Shown in pieces: positions 47,788-56,879 of a DNA stretch of 64,000 nucleotides (within the stretch, counting starts at the first letter, position 1; every line of letters starts with the position of its first letter). The position numbers and the translations under genes are program-made. Source of the DNA: Meiothermus sp. QL-1 (GTDB taxonomy: Bacteria; Deinococcota; Deinococci; Deinococcales; Thermaceae); assembly GCF_003351145.1 (NCBI RefSeq), contig NZ_QQSV01000001.1, forward strand, positions 124,001 through 188,000, written 5' to 3'. A model generated the notes under the pieces. It worked only from the letters and a program-made list of their open reading frames with translations. It was not told the DNA's origin and did no database searches.

Positions 47788-49338
47788 TTAGGACAGCGTC
47801 ACCTCCTTGGGGTTTTGGCCGAAGAACTCGGCTAAGACCAGGTATTCACGGTAGGTTTTCTGGTAGGCCTCGCTCCACGCGTTGGGTACAAAGCGCCGAG
47901 GTGGAGGAGCAGGGGGTAAGGGGAAACCGGCGGCCAAAGCGCCGTAGAGGGCAGCCCCGCGGGCCGAGGCCTGGGGGTTGGGGCTCACCTCCACCGCCAT
48001 TCCCAGGACGTTGGCGTAGATTTGCAACAAGGCCGCCGAGCGGGTAAGCCCGCCGGTGACCACCACCCGAGGGAGGGGGCCCACGGCGGCCTCCAGGGTT
48101 TCCTTGACCAGCCGGGTGCCCAGGGCGCTGGCCTCCACCAGGGCCTGGTAGACCTGCACCGGGTCGGTGTCCAGCCGCAGGCCGCTCAGTGCGCCCTTTA
48201 GGCCGGCATCCATGCGCGGGGTGCGGCATCCGTTCCACCAGTCCAGGGCCAAGAGGCCCGAAGGGGCCGGACGCTCGGTTAGGGCCCGGTCGAGCCGCTC
48301 GAAAAGGCTGGCCTCGGAGGCTCCGCCCGCCCAGGCCAGGGTGCGCACCCACCAGGCCAGCATGTCGCCGGTGGCGGGCTGGCCGCACTCGTAGCCGTAG
48401 TACCCCGGCCAGATGCCCTCTGGCACGATACCGGCAATACCGGGAGCGGGTCTTGCATCAGGGGAGAGGGCCAGGTGGCAGCTCGAGGTGCCCAGGATGG
48501 CCACCATCACCCCAGGGGCGCTTACCCCCACCCCCGGCACCGCGGCGTGGGCATCGATTACCGCCACCGCCACCGGCGTACCCGGGGCCAGCCCCTCCAC
48601 TGCCCACTCTGTCCTGAGCCCGCCGGCCTGCTCGCCTACAGGGCGGGGTGGGGCCAGCTTTTCCAGCCAGCTCGGCAGGGCGGGGTGCAGCGCGGCCAGG
48701 GCCTCCGCCGCAGGGTAGCCGGTGGGCTGCCAGTGGGCCTTGTAGCCCGCCTGGCAGGCCGAGCGCACCTCCTGGCCGGTAAGCTGCCAGACCAGCCAGT
48801 CGCCCACCTCGATCCAGCGGGCCGCGGCCTCCCAGACCCTGGGGGCTTGCTCCAAGACCTCCCAGGCCTTGGCCAGCGACCACTCCGCGCTGGTCTTGCC
48901 CCCGTACATCCGAAGAAAATCAGGGGCTGCTTGATTGATGGCCTGGGCGTAAGGTTCGGCGGCGTGGTGCTTCCAGAGCTTTATGTAGGCGTGGGGCTCG
49001 TCGGTGAAGCCCTCCTTCAGGGCCAGGGGGAGGCCATTCTTGTCTGTCGGAAGGGGACTCGAGGCTGTGGTATCAAGCCCTATGCCTATCACGCTTCCAA
49101 CCCCCTTGGCTGCCCTGCCCATCTGCGCCAGGAGCCGCCGGGTGACCTCCAGGTAGTCCCCCGGGTGGTGCAGGGCGTACAGCGGGGGCAGGGGGCGGCC
49201 CGAGGGCAGGGCCTGCTGCAGCACCCCGTGGGGGTAGGGCTCCACGGCGCCGGCCACCTCGGCCCCAGTCTCCAGGTCGAGCAGCATCGCCCGGGCCGAC
49301 TCGGTGCCGTAGTCCAGTCCCAACACCAGGGGTTTCAT
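47788..49338 (-). CDS. FGGY-family kinase, ribulokinase-like
   Basis: 516 residues, beginning VLGLDYGTESARAMLLD. The segment IDAHAAVPGVGVSAPGVMVAILGTSSCHL is typical of ribulokinases (AraB group), and VVVTGGLTRSAALLQIYANVLG is the FGGY signature 2 region. It would phosphorylate a ketose formed by the operon dehydrogenases, for example ribulose or xylulose from a pentitol. First gene of the operon, with GGAGGT 9 to 10 bases upstream of its ATG and LacI-type operators in the leader. Confidence 0.87.
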   Translation of the reverse strand: MKPLVLGLDYGTESARAMLLDLETGAEVAGAVEPYPHGVLQQALPSGRPLPPLYALHHPGDYLEVTRRLLAQMGRAAKGVGSVIGIGLDTTASSPLPTDKNGLPLALKEGFTDEPHAYIKLWKHHAAEPYAQAINQAAPDFLRMYGGKTSAEWSLAKAWEVLEQAPRVWEAAARWIEVGDWLVWQLTGQEVRSACQAGYKAHWQPTGYPAAEALAALHPALPSWLEKLAPPRPVGEQAGGLRTEWAVEGLAPGTPVAVAVIDAHAAVPGVGVSAPGVMVAILGTSSCHLALSPDARPAPGIAGIVPEGIWPGYYGYECGQPATGDMLAWWVRTLAWAGGASEASLFERLDRALTERPAPSGLLALDWWNGCRTPRMDAGLKGALSGLRLDTDPVQVYQALVEASALGTRLVKETLEAAVGPLPRVVVTGGLTRSAALLQIYANVLGMAVEVSPNPQASARGAALYGALAAGFPLPPAPPPRRFVPNAWSEAYQKTYREYLVLAEFFGQNPKEVTLS

Positions 49339-49355
49339 GCAGTCGTACCTCCACG

Positions 49356-49373
49356 AATGGTCACGTGACCATT
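49356..49373. promoter_or_regulatory. Operator O1, perfect palindrome
   Basis: AATGGTCACGTGACCATT, 18 bases, exact palindrome with the central CpG usual for LacI-family operators, in the leader of the FGGY kinase gene. Confidence 0.8.
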
Positions 49374-49420
49374 ACGACGCAGACGGCATAGGTAGAAGGC
49401 CTATGAGAGGCTCGCCTGCT

Positions 49421-49440
49421 TTATGGTCTCGTGTCCATAA
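49421..49440. promoter_or_regulatory. Operator O2 over the operon transcription start
   Basis: TTATGGTCTCGTGTCCATAA matches the core of O1 in 14 of 16 positions; it overlaps the -10 box and the expected start of the minus-strand operon. Confidence 0.7.
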
Positions 49441-49467
49441 GATAGATAAGCCCCCTCTATTTGTCAA
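49439..49467 (-). promoter_or_regulatory. Promoter of the polyol operon
   Basis: On the minus strand TTGACA (49462-49467), 17 bases, TATCTT (49439-49444): a near-consensus promoter. Its start would lie inside O2, so a bound regulator should block it. Confidence 0.8.
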
Positions 49468-49479
49468 GCCCCTTTTTGT

Positions 49480-49485
49480 TACAAT
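49480..49485 (+). promoter_or_regulatory. -10 box of leaderless lacI-type gene
   Basis: TACAAT followed by six bases and the GTG at 49492; overlapped by operator O3. Confidence 0.6.
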
Positions 49486-49500
49486 GGTCACGTGCCCAGT
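49483..49500. promoter_or_regulatory. Operator O3 over the regulator gene start
   Basis: AATGGTCACGTGCCCAGT shares 16 of 18 positions with O1 and covers the -10 end and the start codon, implying self-repression. Confidence 0.7.
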
Positions 49501-50508
49501 ATCCTCGACGTCGCCAAGCGCGCAGGGGTAGCCCCCACCACCGCCAAGCGGGCCATCAACGAGCCCCACCTTTTGGCCCCGGCCACCCTCGAGCGGGTGC
49601 GCAAGGCCATCGAAGAGCTTGGCTACGAGCCCGATTTGGTGGCAGGGGGGCTGCGGCGGGGCCGCACCCGCACCCTGGGACTGATGGTAGGCAACATCAT
49701 CGAGCCCTTCTTCGCCAGCCTAATCCGGAGCGTGGCCCATGCCGCCCAGGCCCGGGGGTACGCCCTGATCGTGACCGACAGCGAGTACGATACCAAGGTG
49801 GAGCGTGCCAACCTCAAGGTGATGTACGGCCATCGGGTGAGCGGCCTGATCATCCGCTCGGGCTATGGGGAGCCCAACCTGGACTACCTGCACCGGCTGC
49901 ACCAGCGCGGTACTTACATCCTCGAGATCGACTACTTCTACCCCGAAAGCCCCTTCAGCCATGTGATGTTGGACAACCAGGGCTGCGTGTTCGAGGGGGT
50001 GCGGTACCTATACGAGCTAGGCCACCGGCGCATTGCGGCCTTGGGCAGCTACGACCCGGTGCACCACCCCGAGGAGCGCAGCCGTTCCTTCCCCGAGGCC
50101 CTAAAGGCAGTAGGGCTGCCTTTGGTCGAGGCCTACCAGCGGGTCATCCGGCTGGTGGAGCCGGAGGCCTACCAGCTCACCCTCGAGCTCATGCGCCTGC
50201 CCGAGCCCCCCACCGCTCTTTTTGCCCTCAACGGCAGCGAGGCTGCAGGGGCTTTCCGCGCTTTGCGCGAGCTGGGGCTCCGTATTCCCGAGGACGTCTC
50301 TTTGCTTACTTTCGACAACTACTCCTGGATGTCGCTGGTTACCCCACCGTTGGATGCCATTGAACAGCCGGTAGAGGCGATGGGCCAGGCGGCAGTGGAA
50401 ATCGTGCTGGATGCAGTGGAACACAAGGCCCTGGACAAGGTGGTGCGGCGGCGCTTCCCTGGGCGGCTCATTCGCCGGGGGAGCTGTGCACCGCCCAGGG
50501 TGGGGTAA
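49492..50508 (+). CDS. LacI-family repressor of the polyol operon
   Basis: 338 residues. The N-terminal helix-turn-helix and hinge read SILDVAKRAGVAPTTAKRAI and then LERVRKAIEELGYEPD; the recognition helix has TTAKRAIN instead of the common STVSRALN. The effector domain begins RTRTLGLMVGNIIEPFFASL and has the periplasmic-binding fold, ending with the FPGRLIRRGSC motif usual for LacI proteins. It is divergent from the FGGY kinase, with three operators between. The inducer is probably a polyol or its phosphorylated product. Confidence 0.9.
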   Translation: MPSILDVAKRAGVAPTTAKRAINEPHLLAPATLERVRKAIEELGYEPDLVAGGLRRGRTRTLGLMVGNIIEPFFASLIRSVAHAAQARGYALIVTDSEYDTKVERANLKVMYGHRVSGLIIRSGYGEPNLDYLHRLHQRGTYILEIDYFYPESPFSHVMLDNQGCVFEGVRYLYELGHRRIAALGSYDPVHHPEERSRSFPEALKAVGLPLVEAYQRVIRLVEPEAYQLTLELMRLPEPPTALFALNGSEAAGAFRALRELGLRIPEDVSLLTFDNYSWMSLVTPPLDAIEQPVEAMGQAAVEIVLDAVEHKALDKVVRRRFPGRLIRRGSCAPPRVG

Positions 50509-50511
50509 CGA

Positions 50512-50517
50512 TACAAT
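50512..50517 (+). promoter_or_regulatory. -10 box of leaderless threonine ammonia-lyase gene
   Basis: TACAAT followed by six bases and the ATG at 50524, the same geometry as the neighbouring regulator gene. Confidence 0.55.
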
Positions 50518-50523
50518 CACCCC

Positions 50524-51756
50524 ATGGCGGTTCGGTTGGAGGAGGTCAAGAGAGCCCGGGAGGTCATCCGGGGGGTGGTTGCCCCGACCCCCACCCTGCC
50601 CGACCCCCTGGCCTCTGAGGAGCTGGGGGTGCAGCTTTTTGTCAAGGCCGAGTCCTTGCAGAAGGGGGGCTCCTTCAAGGTTCGGGGGGCCTTTAACAAG
50701 ATTGCCTCGCTCACCGAGGAGGAAAAAGCCCGGGGGGTCATCGCCCCCTCGGCGGGCAACCACGCCCAGGGGGTGGCCCTGGCCGCTGCCTTGCAGGGCA
50801 TCAGGGCGGTCATCGTCATGCCCCAGCACGCCCCCCTGACCAAGGTGGTGGCCACCCGCCGGCTGGGGGCCGAGGTGGTCCTGCATGGAGCCAGCTTTGA
50901 CGATGCGGTGGCCCACGCCCACGAGTTGCAGCGGCAGCACGGCTACACCTATGTCCACGCCTTCAACGATGAGCAGGTCATCGCCGGGCAGGGCACCATC
51001 GGGCTGGAGCTTTTGGAGGCGCTGCCCGACCTGGATGTGCTGGTGGTGCCCATTGGAGGGGGTGGGCTGATTGGGGGAATCGCGGTGGCGGTCAAGAGCC
51101 TGCGCCCCCAGGTGCGCATCGTGGGCGTGCAGGCTGAGGGCTGCGCCCCGGTCAACCTTTCCCTGAAGGCAGGGGGGCCCATCAGCGTCCCGGTGGCCCA
51201 GACCATCGCCGATGGCATTGCGGTCAAGCGGCCCGGGGAGCTCACCCTGCCGCTCATTCGGGACTACGTGGACCAGGTGGTGGAGGTCAGCGACGACGAG
51301 ATCGCCCGCGGTATCGTCCACTGCGTGCAGAACCTCAAACTGGTGGTGGAGGGGGCGGGGGCGGCGGGGATGGGGGCCTTGCTGGCGGGCAAGGTGCCCC
51401 TGGCGCCGGGCCAGACCGTGGCCACCGTGCTTTGTGGAGGCAACATCGATGGCAACCTGCTTTCGCGGGTAATCGAGCAGGTGATGGTGCGCCAGGGGCG
51501 GTATATCCTGCTCAAGCTGGCGGTGGTGGACCGGCCCGGGGCGCTGGCCCGGGTGGTCTCGCGGGTGGCCGAGGCCGGGGCCAACATCATCGATATCTTT
51601 CACCGCCGCGCGCTGTGGCTGGCGCCGCTCGGCAAGGTGGGGGTGGAGCTGGTCCTCGAGGTGCGGGACGCCGCCCACGGCGAGGAGGTCCGGCGGGTTT
51701 TGGAGGAAGCAGGCTACCACCCCGAGCGGGAGCGGGTAGGCGAGTGGCCCGACTAG
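50524..51756 (+). CDS. Threonine ammonia-lyase
   Basis: PLP enzyme that deaminates threonine to 2-oxobutanoate, first step toward isoleucine or threonine breakdown. 410 residues: the PLP Lys in [29 protein letters not shown], and the glycine loop [17 protein letters not shown] single C-terminal ACT domain ([20 protein letters not shown]) makes it the 400-residue TdcB/IlvA2 form rather than the long IlvA. It overlaps the convergent desaturase by four bases. Confidence 0.9.
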   Translation: MAVRLEEVKRAREVIRGVVAPTPTLPDPLASEELGVQLFVKAESLQKGGSFKVRGAFNKIASLTEEEKARGVIAPSAGNHAQGVALAAALQGIRAVIVMPQHAPLTKVVATRRLGAEVVLHGASFDDAVAHAHELQRQHGYTYVHAFNDEQVIAGQGTIGLELLEALPDLDVLVVPIGGGGLIGGIAVAVKSLRPQVRIVGVQAEGCAPVNLSLKAGGPISVPVAQTIADGIAVKRPGELTLPLIRDYVDQVVEVSDDEIARGIVHCVQNLKLVVEGAGAAGMGALLAGKVPLAPGQTVATVLCGGNIDGNLLSRVIEQVMVRQGRYILLKLAVVDRPGALARVVSRVAEAGANIIDIFHRRALWLAPLGKVGVELVLEVRDAAHGEEVRRVLEEAGYHPERERVGEWPD

Positions 51757-53351
51757 GCCCTTCCCAGGGCGGGCTCACCCTGGTCGGGTGCCCCGGCCAG
51801 GCCGAAGTCCCTGGCGATGAGCCGGGCCGTCATCTTGGCCGACATCATCACGCTGGGCGTGCCCGCTCCCGGCTGCACCCCGGCCCCCACCAGGTAGAGG
51901 TTGTGGATATCCTCGCTTTTGTTGTGGGGGCGGAAGAAGGCCGACTGGGTCAGGATAGGCTCGGGGCCAAAGGCGTTGCCCAGATAGCTGTTGAGGGTGT
52001 GCTCGAAGTAGTCGGGGGTGATGAAGCTCACGTGCACCAGGCGCTTTAGGAGGCCCGGCAGGTAGCCTCGCTCATCCAGGAAGGCGAGCACCCGCTGGGT
52101 GAAGGGCTCCCCTAAAAGCGACCAGTCCAGGCCGCTGCCGTTGTGGGGGACAGGCACCAGGGTGTAGGCGGCGTGGTGGCCGGGGGGGGCCAGGCTGGGG
52201 TCGGTTAGGGTGGGGATGTGGAGGTACTGGCTGAAGTCCCGGGCCAGGACCTTGCGCTGGAAGATGTCCTCTAAAAGCCCCTCGTAGCGCGGGCCCAGGA
52301 TGATGTTGTGGTGCCGCAGCCGCTCTTTTTCGCTGCCGTCGGCCTTGAAGCCGAAGTAGATCACCACCAAGGACATGCTCTGACGCCGCCTTTTGACCAC
52401 CCAGTCGGCGTTCCAGAAGCGGTACTGGGGCTCGATGAGCTTGAGGTAGGTGTGGGCGTAGTCGGCGTTGGAGACCACCAGGTCGCTTTCAAGCACGCTG
52501 CCATCGGCCAGGGTGACGCCGGTGGCCACCTTGCGCAGGCCCTGGCGCACCACGTTGATCTTCTTGACCTCGGCGCTGTAGCGAATCTGCCCGCCCAGCT
52601 CCTCGAATTTCCGCACGAAAGCCTGCACCAGCGCGCCGGTGCCCCCCAGGGCGAAGTGGATGCCCCAGGTCTTCTCCACGAAGTGGATCATGGCGTAGAT
52701 GGCCGGCACCGCCAGGGGGTTGCCGCCGATGAGGAGGGTCTCAAAGCTGAAGACCTGGCGCAGTTTGGGGGACTTGAAGTACTTGGCGGTGAAGCTGAAA
52801 AGCGAGCGCACCGCGTCCAGGCGCAGCAGGTCGGGCACGATGCGGAGCATGGTGAGGGGGTCGCCGAAGTGGGTGTAGCCCAGCTCGAGGAACCCCCGCT
52901 CAAAGATGGCCTTGGCATCCTGGTGGAAGCGCTCGTAGCCCTCGAGGTCGCCCGGCTCGCCCAAGGCGGCCACCTGCTGGCGGGTGTGCACGGGGTCGCC
53001 GTCGTAGTCGAAGTAGCTGCCGTCGTCGAAGTAGATGCGGTAGAAGGGCAGGATGGGCACCAACTGCACATAGCGGCGGGTGTGCAGGCCCTCCGCTTTT
53101 TCGGGGAAGTCGGGCAGGTGAAGGTTGGGCCGGCCCCGCTCCAGGGCGAAGAGCTCCTCGATGAAGTGGGGCACGGTGATTACCGTGGGGCCCATGTCGA
53201 AGGTGAAGCCGTCTACCCGCTTCACGTAGGCCCGCCCGCCAGGCCCGTCCAGCTTTTCCACGATGGTGGTGTCAAAGCCCAGGCTCTGCAGCCGGATGCC
53301 CATGGCCAGGCCGCCGATGCCCGCTCCAATGACCACTGCGGTTCGCGCCAT
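51753..53351 (-). CDS. CrtI-type phytoene desaturase/carotenoid oxidoreductase
   Basis: 532 residues. The FAD site [28 protein letters not shown] and [22 protein letters not shown] are the CrtI start; the C-terminal [23 protein letters not shown] is the carotenoid dehydrogenase signature. It probably makes or modifies the carotenoids of Thermaceae (thermozeaxanthins and related pigments). It could be a ketolase-type CrtI homologue. No other crt gene is adjacent. TATTCT lies seven bases before the ATG. Confidence 0.88.
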   Translation of the reverse strand: MARTAVVIGAGIGGLAMGIRLQSLGFDTTIVEKLDGPGGRAYVKRVDGFTFDMGPTVITVPHFIEELFALERGRPNLHLPDFPEKAEGLHTRRYVQLVPILPFYRIYFDDGSYFDYDGDPVHTRQQVAALGEPGDLEGYERFHQDAKAIFERGFLELGYTHFGDPLTMLRIVPDLLRLDAVRSLFSFTAKYFKSPKLRQVFSFETLLIGGNPLAVPAIYAMIHFVEKTWGIHFALGGTGALVQAFVRKFEELGGQIRYSAEVKKINVVRQGLRKVATGVTLADGSVLESDLVVSNADYAHTYLKLIEPQYRFWNADWVVKRRRQSMSLVVIYFGFKADGSEKERLRHHNIILGPRYEGLLEDIFQRKVLARDFSQYLHIPTLTDPSLAPPGHHAAYTLVPVPHNGSGLDWSLLGEPFTQRVLAFLDERGYLPGLLKRLVHVSFITPDYFEHTLNSYLGNAFGPEPILTQSAFFRPHNKSEDIHNLYLVGAGVQPGAGTPSVMMSAKMTARLIARDFGLAGAPDQGEPALGRA

Positions 53352-53410
53352 ATGGGGCAGAATACCCTGGGGCCAGGGGCAGATTCTTCGGCGGGGCTAC
53401 AAATCCGGGC

Positions 53411-55153
53411 CTACTTGGCGTACTCCACCGCCCGGCTTTCCCGCACCACCGTGACCTGAACCTGGCCGGGGTAGTTCATGTCACGCTCTATGCGGTTGGC
53501 AATCTCGCGGGCCAGGAGCACCGCTTTGGCGTCGGAGATGCGCTCGGGCTTCACAATTACCCGCACCTCGCGCCCGGCCTGCACCGCAAAGGCGTGGTCC
53601 ACCCCGGGGAAGGAGAGGGCGATGCGCTCGAGCTGCTCTAAGCGCTGGATGTACTCTTCCAGGCTCTCGCGCCGGGCCCCGGGCCTGGCCGCGCTGATGG
53701 CATCGGCGGTGGCGACCAGAACCGAGTAGAGGGTCTCGCCGTTCTCGGGGTCGTGGTGGTGGGCGATGGCGTCGATTACCTCTTTGGGCTCGCCGAAGCG
53801 GGTGGCCAGGGTGATGCCGATTTCCACGTGGGTCCCCTCAATCTCCCGGTCCACCGATTTGCCCAGGTCGTGCAAAAGCCCGGCCCGGCGGGCCAAAGCC
53901 GCGTCCAGGCCCAGCTCCGCGGCCATGATGCCGGCGAGGTGGGCCACCTGGATGGAGTGCTTGAGCACGTTCTGCCCGTAGGAGCTTCGGAAGTGGAGCC
54001 GGCCCAGGAGCTGCACCAGCCCGGGCTTCAGGGCTACCACCCCCGCCTCCAGGGCGGCCTCCTCGCCCCGTTCGTAGATGAAGGTCTTCATCTCGTTCCT
54101 GGCTTTTTCCACCACCTCCTCGATGCGGCTCGGATGGATGCGCCCGTCGGCCACGAGCTGCTCCAGGGCCATGCGGGCAATTTCACGGCGGATGGGGTTG
54201 AAGCTGGAGAGGAGCACGGCCTCGGGGGTGTCGTCGATGATTAGGTCTACCCCGGTGAGGGCCTCGAAGGTGCGGATGTTGCGCCCCTCACGCCCGATGA
54301 TGCGGCCCTTCATGGCGTCGGAGGGGATGGGCACCACTGAGACCGCCAGCGCGGCTGCGGTCTCGGAGGCCTGGCGCTGGGCGGCCAGGGCCAGCAGCTT
54401 CTGGGCCTCGCGCTTGACCTCGAGCCTCACCCGCTCCAGGCTGGCCTTGACGCGGAGGGCTTTCTCCTCCTCGAGCTCGGCGTCGAGGCGAGAGAAGAGC
54501 AGATTCCGGGCCTCTTCCAGGCTCATCTGGGCCACTTCCTGCAGCCTGAGGTCAATCTGCCGCTCGCGCTCCGCGAGGGCGGCCTCGCGGGCCAGGAGGC
54601 TTTTCTCCAGAGCATCGAGCCGTTCTTCCTGCTCATCAAGCCGGGCCGCCCGCGCGTCGAGCTGTTCGCCCCGCCTGGCCAGCCGCTCGGTCTCGCGCTT
54701 GAGCTCCTCGCGCTCGGCCCGCACGGCCTGAAGGTCGGCCTGGAGCCGTTCGCGTTCGGTTTTGAGCGAGGCCCGCTCGGCCTCTAAGCTGGCCTGGAGC
54801 CGCTCCCGCTCCTCCCTGAGCTGCTGGCGCAGCCGCTCCTCCCCCTGCTGGCGCAGCCGCTCGAGCTCAGCCTGGGTACTTTGGCGCAGGTTTTGAGCCT
54901 CCAAAAGCGCGCTTTGACGCAGGTTCTGGGCCTCTTCACGGGCTGCTTCGAGCTGGGCCCGGGCCTGCTCTAAAGCCGCCTCGGCCTGCCGCCGGGCGGC
55001 CGCCAGAATCTGCTGGGCCTCCTGCCGGGCGGCCTCGAGCTCGCTTCGGCCGGCCTCGGCCAGGCGGTTGCTGCGCTGGGCCAGCACCACCACCGCCACC
55101 CCCAGCACCACCACCATGAGCGCAAGGATTACGTCTAGAAGAGTAAAAGTCAC
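53411..55153 (-). CDS. rny: Ribonuclease Y
   Basis: Membrane-anchored endoribonuclease that initiates mRNA decay. 580 residues: an N-terminal helix (VILALMVVVLGVAVVVLAQR), a coiled coil of about 190 residues with repeated LRQSALLEAQ-type heptads, a KH domain (MKGRIIGREGRNIRTFEALTG) and an HD domain (RRAGLLHDLGK, HVEIG, AHHHD). The GTG start is decided by GGAGGT four bases upstream, which lies in a hairpin (see 55158-55176). Confidence 0.95.
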   Translation of the reverse strand: MTFTLLDVILALMVVVLGVAVVVLAQRSNRLAEAGRSELEAARQEAQQILAAARRQAEAALEQARAQLEAAREEAQNLRQSALLEAQNLRQSTQAELERLRQQGEERLRQQLREERERLQASLEAERASLKTERERLQADLQAVRAEREELKRETERLARRGEQLDARAARLDEQEERLDALEKSLLAREAALAERERQIDLRLQEVAQMSLEEARNLLFSRLDAELEEEKALRVKASLERVRLEVKREAQKLLALAAQRQASETAAALAVSVVPIPSDAMKGRIIGREGRNIRTFEALTGVDLIIDDTPEAVLLSSFNPIRREIARMALEQLVADGRIHPSRIEEVVEKARNEMKTFIYERGEEAALEAGVVALKPGLVQLLGRLHFRSSYGQNVLKHSIQVAHLAGIMAAELGLDAALARRAGLLHDLGKSVDREIEGTHVEIGITLATRFGEPKEVIDAIAHHHDPENGETLYSVLVATADAISAARPGARRESLEEYIQRLEQLERIALSFPGVDHAFAVQAGREVRVIVKPERISDAKAVLLAREIANRIERDMNYPGQVQVTVVRESRAVEYAK

Positions 55154-55157
55154 TGCT

Positions 55158-55176
55158 ACCTCCTCGAAAAGGAGGT
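55158..55176 (-). promoter_or_regulatory. Hairpin masking the rny Shine-Dalgarno
   Basis: In the rny mRNA, ACCTCC pairs perfectly with GGAGGT (the Shine-Dalgarno) across a seven-base loop, four bases from the GTG start. The fold would hide the ribosome-binding site. Confidence 0.6.
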
Positions 55177-55301
55177 TCTCTCAGTTTCGGGTCGGGTGGC
55201 GTCTAGCGCGAATCCCTAGACCTTGGGGCTAGACCTACCATGTATCGCAGCGGGCTTTGGGTCTGTGCCATGGCTGCATGGCCCTTCATCCTGGGAGAAC
55301 C
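55174..55301. ncRNA. Candidate structured leader RNA between recA and rny
   Basis: A 128-nt element closed by GGTTCTCTCAG (55174-55184) and CTGGGAGAACC (55291-55301): 11 pairs including one G-U on the plus strand, or 10 pairs with one C-A mismatch on the minus strand. Inside is a GCCATG-CAGC-CATGGC hairpin and repeated GTCTAG/CTAGAC arms. On the minus strand its last three bases are shared with the anti-Shine-Dalgarno of rny, so both folds cannot form fully at once. I recognise no known riboswitch class. Confidence 0.4.
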
Positions 55302-55315
55302 CCCGCCAAAAGCCC

Positions 55316-56362
55316 TCAAGCCTCGGCCGCTTCCGCCGGCTCCTCTGCTTCCGGTGAGGCGGCCAGCACCGTTAGCTTACCAGCTTGCGCCAGGACCTTC
55401 TCACGAATCTCCTGGGCCAGCCTGGGCTCAGCCTTCAGGAACTCGGCGGCTTTTTCCTTGCCCTGCCCAAGCCGCACCTCGCCGTATGAAAGCCAGGAGC
55501 CCGACTTGCTGATGACCTCCGTGGCTACAGCAATGCTCACCAGGTCGGCCATAGGGTCTATGCCCTTGCCGAAGTAGAGCTCTATCTCGTGCTCGCGGAA
55601 AGGAGGGGCCAGCTTGTTTTTGGTCACCTTGACCCTGACCCGGTTGCCCACGGCTGCGTTGCCCACCTTGATGGGCTGCCCCTGCTTGCGCACGTCCAGC
55701 CGCACCGAGGCGTAGAACTTGAGGGCCCGCCCGCCCGGGGTGGTCTCGGGGTTGCCGTACATCTGCCCCACCTTTTCCCGAATCTGGTTGATGAAGATGG
55801 CAGCGGTGTTGCTTTTGGCCAGCACCGCGGTGAGCTTGCGCAGGGCCTGGCTCATCAGCCTGGCCTGCATGCCCACGAAGGCGTCGCCCATCTGCCCCTC
55901 GATTTCGGCCTGGGGCACCAGCGCTGCCACCGAGTCTACCACCACCACGTCCACCGCCCCGCTGCGAGCCAGAAGCTCCACGATCTCCAGGGCCTGCTCG
56001 CCGGTATCCGGCTGGGAGACCAATAGGTCGTCGATGTTCACCCCCAGGCTTTTGGCGTAAAGCGGGTCGAGCGCATGCTCTGCGTCAATAAAGGCCGCCA
56101 CCCCCCCCATCTGCTGGGCCTGGGCGATGACGGAGAGGGCAAGGGTGGTCTTGCCCCCCGACTCCGGGCCGTAAATTTCGGTGATGCGGCCTTTGGGGAT
56201 GCCGCCTACCCCCAAAGCCAGGTCGAGGCCCAGGCTGCCGGTGGGAATCACGTCTACCTGCTGGCGGGGAGCCTCCCCCAGGCGCATGATGGCCCCCTTG
56301 CCGAACTGCTTTTCAATGGTCTTTAGGGTGCCTTCCAGAACCTTCTGCCTCTCCTTGTCCAT
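55316..56362 (-). CDS. recA: Recombinase A
   Basis: ATP-dependent strand-exchange protein, about 348 residues. Walker [15 protein letters not shown], the [16 protein letters not shown] segment, [16 protein letters not shown]2 loop region [22 protein letters not shown] and an acidic C-terminus. The ATG at 56362 ([11 protein letters not shown]) has GGGAG five bases upstream and is preferred to the in-frame GTG 56368. The start lies inside thpR, so expression depends on the cinA-thpR transcript. Confidence 0.97.
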   Translation of the reverse strand: MDKERQKVLEGTLKTIEKQFGKGAIMRLGEAPRQQVDVIPTGSLGLDLALGVGGIPKGRITEIYGPESGGKTTLALSVIAQAQQMGGVAAFIDAEHALDPLYAKSLGVNIDDLLVSQPDTGEQALEIVELLARSGAVDVVVVDSVAALVPQAEIEGQMGDAFVGMQARLMSQALRKLTAVLAKSNTAAIFINQIREKVGQMYGNPETTPGGRALKFYASVRLDVRKQGQPIKVGNAAVGNRVRVKVTKNKLAPPFREHEIELYFGKGIDPMADLVSIAVATEVISKSGSWLSYGEVRLGQGKEKAAEFLKAEPRLAQEIREKVLAQAGKLTVLAASPEAEEPAEAAEA

Positions 56363-56879
56363 ATTCACTCCCGTTCAGCGCAAACGCTTCGACGATGCGG
56401 TACTTGGAGCCCGAGGGATCGAGTTTTGACTCCACTAGGTAGACGTGCTGGGCCACAAAGCGCAGGTTCATCACCACCGGCCCCACCCGGGGGGCAGGGC
56501 CTTTTTTGCGGGCCAGGGTCAGGTGGGGGTGGAAGCGGTCGTCCTGCACCCCCAGGGCCTGCCGCAGCCCCTGGGCCAGGGGCTCCAGCCCTGCCCCGGC
56601 GGCCTTGATGAACCAGACTCGAGGGGAGCCCGTGGGGGGAAAGTATCCTGTGCCGCCTAGGGTCACCTCGAAGGCCGGGACCTGCGCCGCCACCTCCTGT
56701 CCTGCCTGGCGCAGCTCGGCCAGCCTTGCCTCGGGCTGTTCGCCCAAAAAGAGGAGGGTGATGTGGAGCTGACGGGGCTCTACCGGCTTCCAGCCGCGGA
56801 AGGGCTTTACCCGTTCCTGCACCGGGCGCAGGGCCTCCTGCACCTCGCGCGGGGGAAAGAGGGCGTAGAAGAGCCTCAT
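56313..56879 (-). CDS. thpR: RNA 2',3'-cyclic phosphodiesterase (LigT)
   Basis: 188 residues of the 2H phosphoesterase family, with the two catalytic motifs LHITLLF and HLTLARK. It opens 2',3'-cyclic phosphates or joins 2'-5' RNA ends. The start overlaps cinA by four bases and the 3' end overlaps recA by about 50 bases. The order cinA-thpR-recA is the one known from Deinococcus and Thermus. Confidence 0.92.
   Translation of the reverse strand: MRLFYALFPPREVQEALRPVQERVKPFRGWKPVEPRQLHITLLFLGEQPEARLAELRQAGQEVAAQVPAFEVTLGGTGYFPPTGSPRVWFIKAAGAGLEPLAQGLRQALGVQDDRFHPHLTLARKKGPAPRVGPVVMNLRFVAQHVYLVESKLDPSGSKYRIVEAFALNGSEYGQGEAEGSGRHPKDH

Noticed and set aside
55174-55301. tRNA or SRP RNA between recA and rny
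   Set aside because: No cloverleaf with GGTTCGA-type T loop and no GGAA-tetraloop SRP core could be found.
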